From positions 91,019 through 155,018 of the forward strand of contig NZ_JFHD01000017.1 of assembly GCF_000698575.1 (NCBI RefSeq): a stretch of DNA of 64,000 bases, written 5' to 3'. The notes under the pieces were generated by a model. That model saw only the letters and a list, made by a program, of their open reading frames with translations. It searched no databases and was not told where the DNA came from. A program made the translations under genes and the position numbers. Below, piece after piece: positions 17,901 through 26,498 of the stretch (within the stretch, counting starts at the first letter, position 1; every line of letters begins with the position of its first letter). Source of the DNA: Caballeronia zhejiangensis. GTDB taxonomy: Bacteria; Pseudomonadota; Gammaproteobacteria; Burkholderiales; Burkholderiaceae.

Positions 17901-19217
17901 ATGGCCAGCACCGCCAAACCCATGCCGCGCCCCGGCGCGGGCACGCCTTCCGCGTTCGAGGAGGCCACTTACCGAAAGGTCGTCTGGCGTCTCGCGCCGC
18001 TTCTGCTGATCTGTTATGTGGTGGCGTATCTCGACCGCGTGAACGTCGGCTTCGCCAAGCTGCAGATGGCCGCCGATTTGCAACTGTCGGATGCCGTGTA
18101 CGGCTTCGGCGCGGGCATTTTCTTCTTCGGCTACTTCATCTTCGAGATTCCGTCGAACATCATCTTGCATCGCGTCGGCGCGCGCGTGTGGATCGCGCGG
18201 ATCATGATTACGTGGGGCGTCATTTCGGCGCTCACGATGTTCATCACCACGCCGACGATGTTCTACGTCATGCGCTTTCTGCTCGGCGCGGCGGAAGCGG
18301 GCTTCTTCCCCGGCATCATTCTTTATCTGACGTACTGGTTTCCGGCGCAGCGGCGCGGGCGCATCACGACGCTGTTCATGACGGCGATCGCGCTTTCGGG
18401 TCTGATCGGCGGGCCGATCAGCGGCTGGATCATGGATGCGTTCCACATGAAGAACGGCTGGCACGGCTGGCAATGGCTGCTGCTGCTCGAAGGCATTCCG
18501 TCGATCATCGTCGGCATCGTCGTGTTCCTGAAGCTCGACGATCGTATCTCGAAGGCTTCTTGGCTCACGCAGGAAGAACGCGAACTGCTCGAACGCAACA
18601 TCGCGGCGGATAACGTCCAGAAGGAAGATCTGTCGCTGGGCAAGATCTTGTCGAGCCCGAAGGTGTGGCTGATGAGCATCATCTACTTCTCGTTCGTGAT
18701 GGGACTGTATGGCGTGAGCTTCTGGCTGCCGACGATCATCAAGTCGATGGGGATCAAGGATGCGCTGCATGTCGGCCTGCTCTCCGCGATTCCTTATGGC
18801 GCGGCGGTGATCGGCATGCTGTACGCGGCGCGCAGCGCGGATCGTTCCGGCGAGCGTCGCTGGCATATCGCGATTCCGGCGTTGATCGGTGCGATCGGGC
18901 TGGTGCTGTCGGTGGTGTGGTTCAACAACACGACGCTCGCGATGCTCGGCCTCACGCTCGCCACGATGGGCATTCTCACGACGCTGCCGCTGTTCTGGAG
19001 TCTGCCGACGGCGTTTCTTGCCGGCACCGGGGCGGCTGCGGGTATTGCGATGATCAACTCGCTTGGGAATCTTGCCGGGTTTTTGAGTCCTTATCTCGTG
19101 GGGTGGTTGAAGCAGGTCACTGCTTCTAATTCGAGTGGGATGTATATGCTCGCGGGTTTTCTCGTTCTTGGGGCTGTGCTTGTGCTTAGTGTGCCGGCGC
19201 GGTTGGTTAATCGGTAA
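17901..19217 (+). CDS. MFS transporter, anion:cation symporter (ACS) type
   Basis: 438 aa with about 12 transmembrane helices. LDRVNVGFAKLQMAADL in helix 1 and the helix 4 region FLLGAAEAGFFPGIILYLTYW are hallmarks of the ACS family (phthalate, glucarate, tartrate permeases). It probably imports an organic anion; a catabolic link with the upstream aldehyde dehydrogenase and SDR genes is inferred. The ATG at 17901 has GGAG ten bases upstream. The 174-bp gap from the SDR gene allows a separate promoter. Confidence 0.9.
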   Translation: MASTAKPMPRPGAGTPSAFEEATYRKVVWRLAPLLLICYVVAYLDRVNVGFAKLQMAADLQLSDAVYGFGAGIFFFGYFIFEIPSNIILHRVGARVWIARIMITWGVISALTMFITTPTMFYVMRFLLGAAEAGFFPGIILYLTYWFPAQRRGRITTLFMTAIALSGLIGGPISGWIMDAFHMKNGWHGWQWLLLLEGIPSIIVGIVVFLKLDDRISKASWLTQEERELLERNIAADNVQKEDLSLGKILSSPKVWLMSIIYFSFVMGLYGVSFWLPTIIKSMGIKDALHVGLLSAIPYGAAVIGMLYAARSADRSGERRWHIAIPALIGAIGLVLSVVWFNNTTLAMLGLTLATMGILTTLPLFWSLPTAFLAGTGAAAGIAMINSLGNLAGFLSPYLVGWLKQVTASNSSGMYMLAGFLVLGAVLVLSVPARLVNR

Positions 19218-19353
19218 GGTTGCGTTCCGCTTTCTTTTTCGCGGAAGCCTGTGATCGCGTCGGTCTGCTGGCACTGCCCTTGTGCAGGGCAGTCCCAATA
19301 GACCGACGCGTAATCGCGAGCCGGCGAAAAAGAACGAAACCCGCACCGCAACG
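19218..19353. repeat. REP-like long imperfect palindrome, copy 1
   Basis: Nested inverted repeats. The outer arms (TTTCTTTTTCGCGG near 19230 and a related inverted stretch near 19325) are imperfect. A perfect 11-bp stem pairs 19256-19266 with 19300-19310 (CGCGTCGGTCT / AGACCGACGCG), and an inner stem pairs 19273-19280 with 19286-19293 (ACTGCCCT / AGGGCAGT). A related element occurs inverted at 24636-24692. It is non-coding and resembles dispersed repetitive extragenic palindromes. Confidence 0.8.
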
Positions 19354-19354
19354 A

Positions 19355-19371
19355 TGCACATCCCCCGTGCA
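19355..19371. promoter_or_regulatory. NtrC-like binding site upstream of urtA
   Basis: TGCAC, seven bases, GTGCA: the dyad of the NtrC consensus (TGCACC-N5-GGTGCA). It is centred about 130 bp before the predicted sigma-54 transcription start, a usual enhancer distance. A further half-site TGCACCA follows at 19372. Confidence 0.7.
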
Positions 19372-19465
19372 TGCACCAAAACCTCGCCCGCTAACCCCCA
19401 TCCCCCGAAGTAAAACTTCCCTGCGATTCCCCGCAAACCCCCGCCATTAGGGCAAAAGACCCCAA

Positions 19466-19482
19466 TTGGCATACCCCTTGCA
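19466..19482 (+). promoter_or_regulatory. Sigma-54 promoter of urtA
   Basis: TTGGCATACCCCTTGCA has the -24 GG and -12 GC elements separated by exactly 10 bases and closely fits TTGGCAC-N4-TTGCA. It lies 58 bp before the urtA start. It should depend on RpoN and an activator such as NtrC. Confidence 0.85.
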
Positions 19483-19540
19483 GAACGCTCCGAGCAATCG
19501 TCATTGCTCAAACAACCACATCGGCAAGGGGAACACAGAA

Positions 19541-20848
19541 ATGAAACGACGCAGTCTGCTGAAGTTCGGCTCCATGTCGGGCGCGCTCGCCCTTGCGGGC
19601 CAACTTCCGATCACGAAAGCCCACGCCGCCGATACCGGTCCGATCAAGGTCGGCATCCTCCATTCGCTGTCGGGCACGATGGCGATCTCCGAGACGTCGC
19701 TGAAAGACACGGCGCTCATGACCATCGCCGATATCAACAAGAGCGGCGGCGTCATGGGCCGGCAGATTCAGCCCGTCGTCGTCGATCCCGCTTCGAACTG
19801 GCCGCTCTTCGCCGAGAAGGCGCGTCAGCTTCTCACGCAGGACAAGTGCGCGGTCGTGTTCGGCTGCTGGACCTCGGTGTCGCGCAAGTCCGTGCTGCCG
19901 GTGTTCGAGGAACTCAACGGCCTGCTCTTCTACCCCGTGCAGTACGAAGGCGAAGAGATGTCCCGCAACGTGTTCTATACGGGCGCCGCGCCGAATCAGC
20001 AGGCGATTCCCGCCGTCGAATATCTGATGGGACCGGAAGGCGGCAGCGCCAAGCGCTTCTTCCTGCTCGGCACCGACTACGTGTACCCGCGCACGACCAA
20101 CAAGATCCTGCGCGCGTTCCTTCACTCCAAGGGCGTGAAAGATGCAGACATTCAGGAGGTCTACACACCGTTCGGACATAGCGACTATCAAACCATCGTC
20201 GCGAACATCAAGACCTTTGCCCAAGGGGGAAAGACGACTGTCATCTCTACGATCAACGGCGATTCGAACGTACCGTTCTACAAGGAACTCGGCAACCAGG
20301 GCCTGAAAGCGACGGACGTGCCTGTCGTCGCGTTCTCGGTCGGCGAAGAGGAACTGCGCGGCATCGACACGAAACCGCTCGTCGGCCATCTTGCCGCATG
20401 GAACTACTTCATGTCGGTGAAGAACCCGAACAACTCGAAGTTCGAGAAGGAATTCTTTGCGTACGCAAAGGCGCAGAACCTTCCGGGCGGCGACAAGCGC
20501 GTCACCAACGATCCGATGGAAGCGACCTTCGTCGGCATCCACATGTGGAAGCAGGCCGTCGAAAAGGCGAAGAGCGCCGATGTCGACAAGGTCCGCACCG
20601 CGATGGTCGGTCAGACCTTCGCCGCGCCTTCCGGCTTCACGCTGACGATGGACGGCAACCATCATCTGCATAAGCCCGTGATGATCGGCGAAATTCGCGG
20701 CGACGGTCAGTTCAACGTCGTCTGGAAGACGAAGACCGCCATACGCGCGCAGCCGTGGAGCCCGTATATCGCGGGCAACGAGGGCAAGCCGGATGTCGTC
20801 AGCTCGATTCCCGCGTTCCTGCGCCGTCAGCGTGTGCGTGTCGCGTAA
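19541..20848 (+). CDS. urtA: Urea ABC transporter, substrate-binding protein
   Basis: 435 aa. MKRRSLLKFG at the N-terminus is a twin-arginine-like signal, with cleavage near AHAAD. The mature protein is a type I periplasmic binding protein with UrtA-typical stretches (GILHSLSGTMAISETSLKD; VVFGCWTSVSRKSVLPVFEELNG; FYPVQYEGEE). It captures urea or short amides in the periplasm for UrtBC. AAGGGGA precedes the ATG. It heads urtABCDE and is preceded by a sigma-54 promoter and NtrC-like site, so expression should rise under nitrogen limitation. Confidence 0.96.
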   Translation: MKRRSLLKFGSMSGALALAGQLPITKAHAADTGPIKVGILHSLSGTMAISETSLKDTALMTIADINKSGGVMGRQIQPVVVDPASNWPLFAEKARQLLTQDKCAVVFGCWTSVSRKSVLPVFEELNGLLFYPVQYEGEEMSRNVFYTGAAPNQQAIPAVEYLMGPEGGSAKRFFLLGTDYVYPRTTNKILRAFLHSKGVKDADIQEVYTPFGHSDYQTIVANIKTFAQGGKTTVISTINGDSNVPFYKELGNQGLKATDVPVVAFSVGEEELRGIDTKPLVGHLAAWNYFMSVKNPNNSKFEKEFFAYAKAQNLPGGDKRVTNDPMEATFVGIHMWKQAVEKAKSADVDKVRTAMVGQTFAAPSGFTLTMDGNHHLHKPVMIGEIRGDGQFNVVWKTKTAIRAQPWSPYIAGNEGKPDVVSSIPAFLRRQRVRVA

Positions 20849-20868
20849 CGCGTGACGTCGATGCAGCG

Positions 20869-20900
20869 AGGCCGCGCGTTTCATGCGATGCGCGCGGCCT
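20869..20900 (+). terminator. Hairpin between urtA and urtB, possible attenuator
   Basis: AGGCCGCGCG pairs with CGCGCGGCCT around a 12-nt loop; only three T follow. It may partially terminate or protect the urtA message, giving more binding protein than permease. Confidence 0.5.
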
Positions 20901-20925
20901 TTCGAGTTCTAACGGAAAGGCCCAC

Positions 20926-22530
20926 ATGACCGGCTCCCTCAAGCGCGCGCTCTTTGCGCTCATCCTCGCGATGACGTCGCTCGCGGCCCACGCGCTCACC
21001 AACGACGATCTCGCCCCGCTCGCCGGCGACGACTTCGAAGCCAAGACCGCCGCCATCGACAAGCTCATTGCCAATGCCGATGCGCCTTCCATCGCCGTGC
21101 TCGGCGCGCTGTCCGATGGCTCGCTCGTCGCGACCGATAACGGTCACGTCTACATTCAGACCGATGACGGCACGAAGGACGCGATCACCGGCAAGACCGC
21201 CGAAGCGCCTGATGCGCAACCGATCACGCTGAACAATCTGCTGCGCACGAAGGTCGCGGGCGCGTTGTCGGGGCTGCAGCTCGCATCGCCCGATACGGCC
21301 AAACGCCGCGACGCCATCGCTGCGTTGCTGAAGAACCCGGACGCATCGATGAAGCCGATGATCGACCGAGCCCGCGCAATCGAAAAGGATTCCGAACTAA
21401 AGAAGCGCCTCGACACGCTCTGGGCGATGACCGCGCTGCACGATCCCGACGTGAACAGGCGTCTCGAAGCCGCGCAACTCGTCGCGGCGCGCCATGACCT
21501 CGACATGTACGAACTGCTGCGCCCGATCGTCGCGAAGAAGGCCGACGGCACGTTCAACGAACCCGACGAACGCGTACGCAACGCGGCTCAGGAAGGCATC
21601 TACGCACTCGATTCGATTCAGCGCCGCAGCGAAATCTTCGGCACGATCTTCGCGGGCCTCTCGCTCGGCAGCGTGCTGCTGCTCGCGGCGCTCGGGCTTG
21701 CGATCACATATGGGCTGATCGGCGTCATCAACATGGCGCACGGCGAGTTCCTGATGATCGGCGCCTATGCGACCTATGTCGTGCAGAACCTCGTGCAGCA
21801 TTACGCGCCCGCCGCGTTCAACTGGTATCCGCTCTTCGCGGTGCCTGCGTCGTTCATCGCCGCGGGGCTCGTCGGCATCGTGCTCGAAAGGCTCGTGCTG
21901 AAGCATCTCTACGGACGTCCGCTCGAAACGCTGCTGACGACCTTCGGCATCAGCCTGATCCTGATTCAGGCGACGCGCACGCTCTTCGGCGCGCAGAACG
22001 TGCAGGTGACGAATCCCTCGTGGATGAGCGGCGGCGTCACCGTGATGCAGAACCTCATCCTCCCGTACAACCGTCTGACGATCCTCGCGTTCTCGCTCGC
22101 CGTCGTCGCGATCGCGTGGGGCGTGCTCACGAAGACGCGCCTCGGCCTCTTCGTGCGCGCGGTGACGCAGAACCGCCGCATGGCCGCGTGCGTCGGCGTC
22201 AAGACAGCGCGTGTCGATTCGTACGCGTTCGCGTTCGGTGCGGGCATCGCGGGACTCGGCGGCTGCGCGCTCTCGCAGATCGGCAACGTCGGGCCCGATC
22301 TCGGCCAGAGCTACATCATCGATTCGTTCATGGCGGTGGTGCTCGGCGGCGTCGGCCAGCTCGCGGGCACGGTGATCGGCGGCTTCGGGCTCGGGCTCGT
22401 CAGCAAGGCGGTCGAGCCGTTCTGGGGCGCGGTGCTCGCGAAGATCGCGGTGCTCGTGCTCATCGTGTTGTTCATCCAGAAGCGTCCGCAGGGCATGTTC
22501 GCCCTCAAGGGCCGCAGCGCGGAGGCTTGA
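20926..22530 (+). CDS. urtB: Urea ABC transporter, permease UrtB
   Basis: 534 aa. A signal peptide (LFALILAMTSLAAHA) and a ~200-residue soluble N-terminal region precede the LivH-like membrane domain, which starts near residue 235 (ITYGLIGVINMAHGEF). The extra N-terminal region is normal for UrtB and separates it from plain LivH (~300 aa). With UrtC it forms the transmembrane channel. CGGAAAGG lies before the ATG. The gap from urtA (77 bp) contains a hairpin; urtC follows 3 bp after the stop. Confidence 0.95.
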   Translation: MTGSLKRALFALILAMTSLAAHALTNDDLAPLAGDDFEAKTAAIDKLIANADAPSIAVLGALSDGSLVATDNGHVYIQTDDGTKDAITGKTAEAPDAQPITLNNLLRTKVAGALSGLQLASPDTAKRRDAIAALLKNPDASMKPMIDRARAIEKDSELKKRLDTLWAMTALHDPDVNRRLEAAQLVAARHDLDMYELLRPIVAKKADGTFNEPDERVRNAAQEGIYALDSIQRRSEIFGTIFAGLSLGSVLLLAALGLAITYGLIGVINMAHGEFLMIGAYATYVVQNLVQHYAPAAFNWYPLFAVPASFIAAGLVGIVLERLVLKHLYGRPLETLLTTFGISLILIQATRTLFGAQNVQVTNPSWMSGGVTVMQNLILPYNRLTILAFSLAVVAIAWGVLTKTRLGLFVRAVTQNRRMAACVGVKTARVDSYAFAFGAGIAGLGGCALSQIGNVGPDLGQSYIIDSFMAVVLGGVGQLAGTVIGGFGLGLVSKAVEPFWGAVLAKIAVLVLIVLFIQKRPQGMFALKGRSAEA

Positions 22531-22533
22531 GAC

Positions 22534-23727
22534 ATGACCGCCTCGACCAATGTCGGCACGAACCTCGACGTCACGCCGCAACCCGATCCGGGCGCCGCGC
22601 GCGCGGGCTTCGCGCTCGGCCTGCCGCCGCGCGCCGCGCTCTTGCCGAAGAAAGGCTGGCTCGCGTTGATCGCGCTCATCATCGCGATGGTGATCTTCGT
22701 GCCCGTCAGCGCGCTCGTGCTGCCGGAAACGAGCACGTTCCATCTCTCGGCTTATGCGATGACGCTCGTCGGCAAGCTCATGTGCTACGCAATCGGCGCG
22801 CTCGCGCTCGACCTCGTATGGGGCTATTGCGGCATTCTGAGCTTGGGCCATGCGCTTTTCTTCGCGCTCGGCGGCTACGCGATGGGCATGTACCTGATGC
22901 GCTCGATCGGCCGCGAGGGGACGTATCAAAGCGATCTTCCCGACTTCATGGTGTTTCTCGACTGGCACAAGCTGCCGTGGTACTGGGAGGGCACGGAACA
23001 TCTCTGGTATGCGCTGTTGCTCGTCGTCCTCGTGCCTGGCGTGCTTGCGTGGGTGTTCGGCTTCTTCACGTTCCGCTCGCGCGTGAAGGGCGTGTATCTG
23101 TCGATCATCACGCAGGCGATGACCTTCGCCGCGATGCTGCTTTTCTATCGCAACGAAACGGGCTTCGGCGGCAACAACGGCTTCACCGACTTCAAGCGCA
23201 TCGCGGGCTTTCCAATCACGCATCCGGGCACGCGCACCGCCCTCTTTCTCATCACGTTCGCGGTGCTCGTGCTCGCGTTTCTCGCGGCGAGATGGATCGT
23301 CACGTCGAAGCTCGGGCGAGTGGTCACCGGCGTGCGCGACGGCGAAGCGCGCCTGATGTTCCTCGGCTATAGCCCGCTCGCGTACAAGCTCTTCATCTGG
23401 ACGGTGTCGGCGGTGTTGTGCGGCATCGCGGGCGCGTTGTATGTGCCGCAGGTCGGCATCATCAATCCGAGCGAGATGTCGCCCGCGAACTCGATCGAAA
23501 TGGCGATCTGGGTCGCGGTCGGCGGACGCGGCACGCTGATCGGACCGATCGTCGGCGCGTTCGCCGTCAACGGCGCGAAGAGCTTTTTCACCGCCTATTT
23601 CGCGGAGTATTGGCTGTTTTTCCTCGGCCTCATCTTCACGCTCGTGCCCTTGCTTCTGCCGAACGGCATCATGGGACTGATCGATCTCGCGCGCCGCAAG
23701 AAGGCGCATGGAGACGCTGCCGAATGA
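22534..23727 (+). CDS. urtC: Urea ABC transporter, permease UrtC
   Basis: 397 aa, LivM-like membrane protein. GYCGILSLGHALFFALGGYA near residue 105 and GVYLSIITQAMTFAAML near residue 190 match the family. It pairs with UrtB at the inner membrane. Its stop overlaps the urtD start (ATGA), indicating coupled translation. Confidence 0.95.
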   Translation: MTASTNVGTNLDVTPQPDPGAARAGFALGLPPRAALLPKKGWLALIALIIAMVIFVPVSALVLPETSTFHLSAYAMTLVGKLMCYAIGALALDLVWGYCGILSLGHALFFALGGYAMGMYLMRSIGREGTYQSDLPDFMVFLDWHKLPWYWEGTEHLWYALLLVVLVPGVLAWVFGFFTFRSRVKGVYLSIITQAMTFAAMLLFYRNETGFGGNNGFTDFKRIAGFPITHPGTRTALFLITFAVLVLAFLAARWIVTSKLGRVVTGVRDGEARLMFLGYSPLAYKLFIWTVSAVLCGIAGALYVPQVGIINPSEMSPANSIEMAIWVAVGGRGTLIGPIVGAFAVNGAKSFFTAYFAEYWLFFLGLIFTLVPLLLPNGIMGLIDLARRKKAHGDAAE

Positions 23728-24590
23728 CTGCACATAACGCATTGATCGTGGATTTGCCGCCGATTCCGGAGACGAGCCACAAGAACATCAACGTGTCGTC
23801 GGGCCTGGGGCATGTGCTCGCGCCCGGCGAGATCGATGTATCGCACGGCACGATCCTCTATCTCGAGGACGTCACCGTGAGCTTCGACGGCTTTCGCGCG
23901 CTGAACAAGCTGACGTTGTCGATCGATGTGGGCGAGTTGCGCTGCGTGATCGGTCCGAACGGCGCGGGCAAGACGACGATGATGGATGTCATCACCGGCA
24001 AGACACGTCCCGACGACGGCAAGGTTTTTCTCGGGCAGACGTTCGATCTGACGCGCATGTCGGAGCCGGTGATTGCGCGCACGGGCATCGGGCGCAAGTT
24101 TCAGAAGCCGACTGTGTTCGAGAATCATCCGGTGTGGGAGAACCTCGAACTCGCGATGAAGACGGACAAGCGCTGGTTCGCATCGTTGAGGGCGCGGCTG
24201 GATGGTGCCGCGCAGGCTCGCATCGAAGAGACGCTCGAGCTGATTCGCCTTCAGCATCAGGCGACGCGGCTTGCGGGCGAGTTGTCGCATGGGCAGAAGC
24301 AGCGGCTCGAAATCGGCATGTTGTTGATGCAGCAGCCTGCTCTCTTGCTGCTCGATGAGCCTGCGGCCGGCATGACCGATCATGAAACGATGGAACTCGC
24401 GGAGTTGCTCAACAAGCTGCGTGGGTCGTGTTCGATGATGGTCGTCGAGCATGATATGGAGTTTGTTGCTGCGCTTTCGGGGGATAGCGGGAAGGTTACT
24501 GTTATGGCTGAGGGGAGTGTTCTTGCCGAAGGCACGCTCGATGACGTCAAACGGGACGAGGCCGTTATTGAGTCTTATCTTGGGCGTTAG
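23724..24590 (+). CDS. urtD: Urea ABC transporter, ATP-binding protein UrtD
   Basis: 288 aa, LivG-type ATPase. Walker A is GPNGAGKTTMMD, the signature loop is LSHGQKQRLEIG and Walker B is LLLLDEPAAGM. The ~45-residue N-terminal lead before the ABC fold is slightly long, as in many UrtD proteins. It energises urea import together with UrtE. Start overlaps the urtC stop by 4 bp. A palindromic repeat separates it from urtE. Confidence 0.95.
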   Translation: MTAHNALIVDLPPIPETSHKNINVSSGLGHVLAPGEIDVSHGTILYLEDVTVSFDGFRALNKLTLSIDVGELRCVIGPNGAGKTTMMDVITGKTRPDDGKVFLGQTFDLTRMSEPVIARTGIGRKFQKPTVFENHPVWENLELAMKTDKRWFASLRARLDGAAQARIEETLELIRLQHQATRLAGELSHGQKQRLEIGMLLMQQPALLLLDEPAAGMTDHETMELAELLNKLRGSCSMMVVEHDMEFVAALSGDSGKVTVMAEGSVLAEGTLDDVKRDEAVIESYLGR

Positions 24591-24635
24591 TGTTTTATGT
24601 CGGCGTGGGTCGTCGTGCAAGCCTGTTTTCTTAGT

Positions 24636-24692
24636 GGTCGATTAGCGTTGCCCCTGTGCGGGGCAGTGCTAATAGACCGACGCGATCACAGG
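24636..24692. repeat. REP-like palindrome, copy 2 (inverted relative to copy 1)
   Basis: GGTC-ATTAGC type arms enclose GTTGCCCC / GGGGCAGT with the same TGTGC loop as copy 1. Its right end, AGACCGACGCGATCACAGG (24674-24692), is the exact reverse complement of 19248-19266. It sits in the 150-bp urtD-urtE gap. Confidence 0.8.
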
Positions 24693-24740
24693 ACTCCACG
24701 CAAGCGTAAGCAAACAAGCGCAGACCAAGAGACAAAGCAA

Positions 24741-25433
24741 ATGCTAGAAGTCGAAAACCTGAACCAATACTATGGCGGCAGCCACATCCTCCGCGATGTG
24801 AAACTCACCGTCCCCGATGGAAAACTCACCGTCCTGCTGGGCCGCAACGGCGTGGGCAAAACGACGCTCCTTCGCTGCCTGATGGGTGTCGTCCCGACAA
24901 AAAGCGGCACCATCGCCTGGCGCGGCAACAAGCTCTCCTCGATGCCCACCCACGCGCGCGTCGCAAACGGCCTCGCCTACGTGCCGCAAGGCCGCGACAT
25001 CTTCGGCCGTCTCACCGTCGAAGAAAACCTGCTCGTCGGCGCAGCGAGCCGCAAAGCGCCATCGAAGATTCCCGATCACATCTACGCGCTGTTCCCCGTC
25101 CTCAAAGACATGAAGAACCGCCGAGGCGGCGATCTCTCCGGCGGTCAACAACAGCAACTCGCAATCGGCCGCGCGCTGATGAGCGAGCCGCAACTGCTCA
25201 TCCTCGACGAGCCGACCGAAGGCATTCAGCCATCGATCATCCGCGATATCGGCCGAACGCTTCGGCAACTCGTCGACGAAATGGGCATGACGGTCCTGCT
25301 CGTCGAGCAGTATTACGACTTCGCGCGCGAACTCGCCGATCGATACTGGGTCATGAGCCGCGGCGAAATCGTCGCGGGCGGCGCGGGCTCGGAAATGGAC
25401 GCGCATGGAGTGCGCGAGCTGATCGCCGTATGA
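24741..25433 (+). CDS. urtE: Urea ABC transporter, ATP-binding protein UrtE
   Basis: 230 aa, LivF-type ATPase. Walker A GRNGVGKTTLLR, Q-loop VPQGRDIF, signature LSGGQQQQLAIG and Walker B LLILDEPTEGIQ are present; the TEGIQPS sequence is characteristic of UrtE. It is separated from urtD by 150 bp that contain a REP-like element, so urtE may be expressed at a different level from urtABCD. ureD follows after 32 bp. Confidence 0.95.
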   Translation: MLEVENLNQYYGGSHILRDVKLTVPDGKLTVLLGRNGVGKTTLLRCLMGVVPTKSGTIAWRGNKLSSMPTHARVANGLAYVPQGRDIFGRLTVEENLLVGAASRKAPSKIPDHIYALFPVLKDMKNRRGGDLSGGQQQQLAIGRALMSEPQLLILDEPTEGIQPSIIRDIGRTLRQLVDEMGMTVLLVEQYYDFARELADRYWVMSRGEIVAGGAGSEMDAHGVRELIAV

Positions 25434-25465
25434 TCGAGGCTCCGCTCTAGAAAAACGCATCGCTC

Positions 25466-26326
25466 ATGCACCACGAATCGCACGCAACACTCGCCGATCC
25501 GAACATCTGGCGCGGCTCGCTCGAACTCGGCTACGCGCGTCAGCACGGCCGCACCGTCTGCGTTCATCGCAAGCACGAAGGCCCATTGCGGCTGCAACGG
25601 CCGCTCTATCCCGAAGGCGATATCTGTCATTCGGTGATCGTGCACCCGCCCGGCGGCGTCGCGGGCGGCGATCGTCTTTCCATCGACGTTCGTCTGCACC
25701 AAGACACGCACGCCGTCATCACGACGCCCGGCGCGACCAAGTGGTACAAGGCCAACGGCAAGCTCGCGACGCAGCGCATCGATATCGATCTCGCCGCGCA
25801 CGCCAGGCTCGACTGGCTTCCGCAAAACAACATCGTGTTCGAATCGTCGAACGTCGAACTCGAATTCAACCTGACACTCGATGAAGGCGCGAGCGCGATC
25901 GGCTGGGACGCAATGCTGCTCGGGCGCGCCGCCGCCGGCGAAAAGTGGACGCAAGGGCAAATCAAGGCGACATCGCGTATCGCGCATCGCAATGGTTCGA
26001 CGCTCTGGTTCGAACGCACGCTGCTCGATGCGCGCGATCCGCTGCGCGACTCCGCTCAAGGTCTCGCGGGCTTCCCCGCTTACGGCACGCTCTGGGCGAT
26101 CGGCCCCGCATGCGACGATGCCCTCGCCGAGACCCTCGCCGCACATCTTCCCTTCGACGATGAGCTCCGCGCGGGCGCATCGTGCGTCGCGCCGGGCGTG
26201 CTGATCGTGCGCGCGATCAGCCGCTCCATGGAACCGCTGCAAAACGCACTCACCGATTGCTGGTCGCGTCTTCGTCCGCTCGTGCATGGCGTCGATGCGC
26301 GACCTCTGCGTTTGTGGACTACCTAG
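25466..26326 (+). CDS. ureD: Urease accessory protein UreD
   Basis: 286 aa, normal UreD/UreH length. Family stretches LYPEGDICHSVIVHPPGGVAGGD (split over residues 50-70) and TTPGATKWYKANG are clear. UreD binds apo-urease and, with UreF and UreG, forms the nickel-loading complex. It directly follows urtE, while the remaining urease genes begin about 3.1 kb downstream after an ABC importer. Confidence 0.95.
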   Translation: MHHESHATLADPNIWRGSLELGYARQHGRTVCVHRKHEGPLRLQRPLYPEGDICHSVIVHPPGGVAGGDRLSIDVRLHQDTHAVITTPGATKWYKANGKLATQRIDIDLAAHARLDWLPQNNIVFESSNVELEFNLTLDEGASAIGWDAMLLGRAAAGEKWTQGQIKATSRIAHRNGSTLWFERTLLDARDPLRDSAQGLAGFPAYGTLWAIGPACDDALAETLAAHLPFDDELRAGASCVAPGVLIVRAISRSMEPLQNALTDCWSRLRPLVHGVDARPLRLWTT

Positions 26327-26351
26327 TACGCACCAACGAAGCGCACGCGTC

Positions 26352-26368
26352 TGCACATCCGTTGTGCG
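26352..26368. promoter_or_regulatory. NtrC-like binding site in the ureD / importer gap
   Basis: TGCAC, seven bases, GTGCG: one mismatch from the dyad form of the NtrC site. A weaker related sequence occurs at 26329-26345. It is centred about 87 bp before the predicted sigma-54 start site. Confidence 0.6.
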
Positions 26369-26421
26369 CGGCGATATATGCGTAACCGGCAAACGCTGAC
26401 AGCATAAGAAATAGGCATCGA

Positions 26422-26438
26422 TGGCACGACTCTCGCTT
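26422..26438 (+). promoter_or_regulatory. Sigma-54 promoter of the embedded ABC importer
   Basis: TGGCACGACTCTCGCTT: consensus -24 box TGGCACG, GG and GC exactly 10 bases apart, one mismatch in the -12 box. It lies about 60 bp before the binding-protein gene. Confidence 0.75.
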
Positions 26439-26498
26439 TAAGCCTTCGCTCGAGAGCCGCGCATTCCAACGCGGCCGTTCAAGACCGAAGGATCATCG

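Noticed and set aside
19218..19353. Possible small insertion sequence or MITE
   Set aside because: No target-site duplication or transposase was seen; nested palindromes and the inverted second copy fit a REP-like repeat better.
21397..23742. A 781-codon minus-strand open frame opposite urtB and urtC
   Set aside because: High-GC antisense shadow: His-, Arg- and Glu-rich, no motif, and fully covered by well-supported transporter genes on the other strand.
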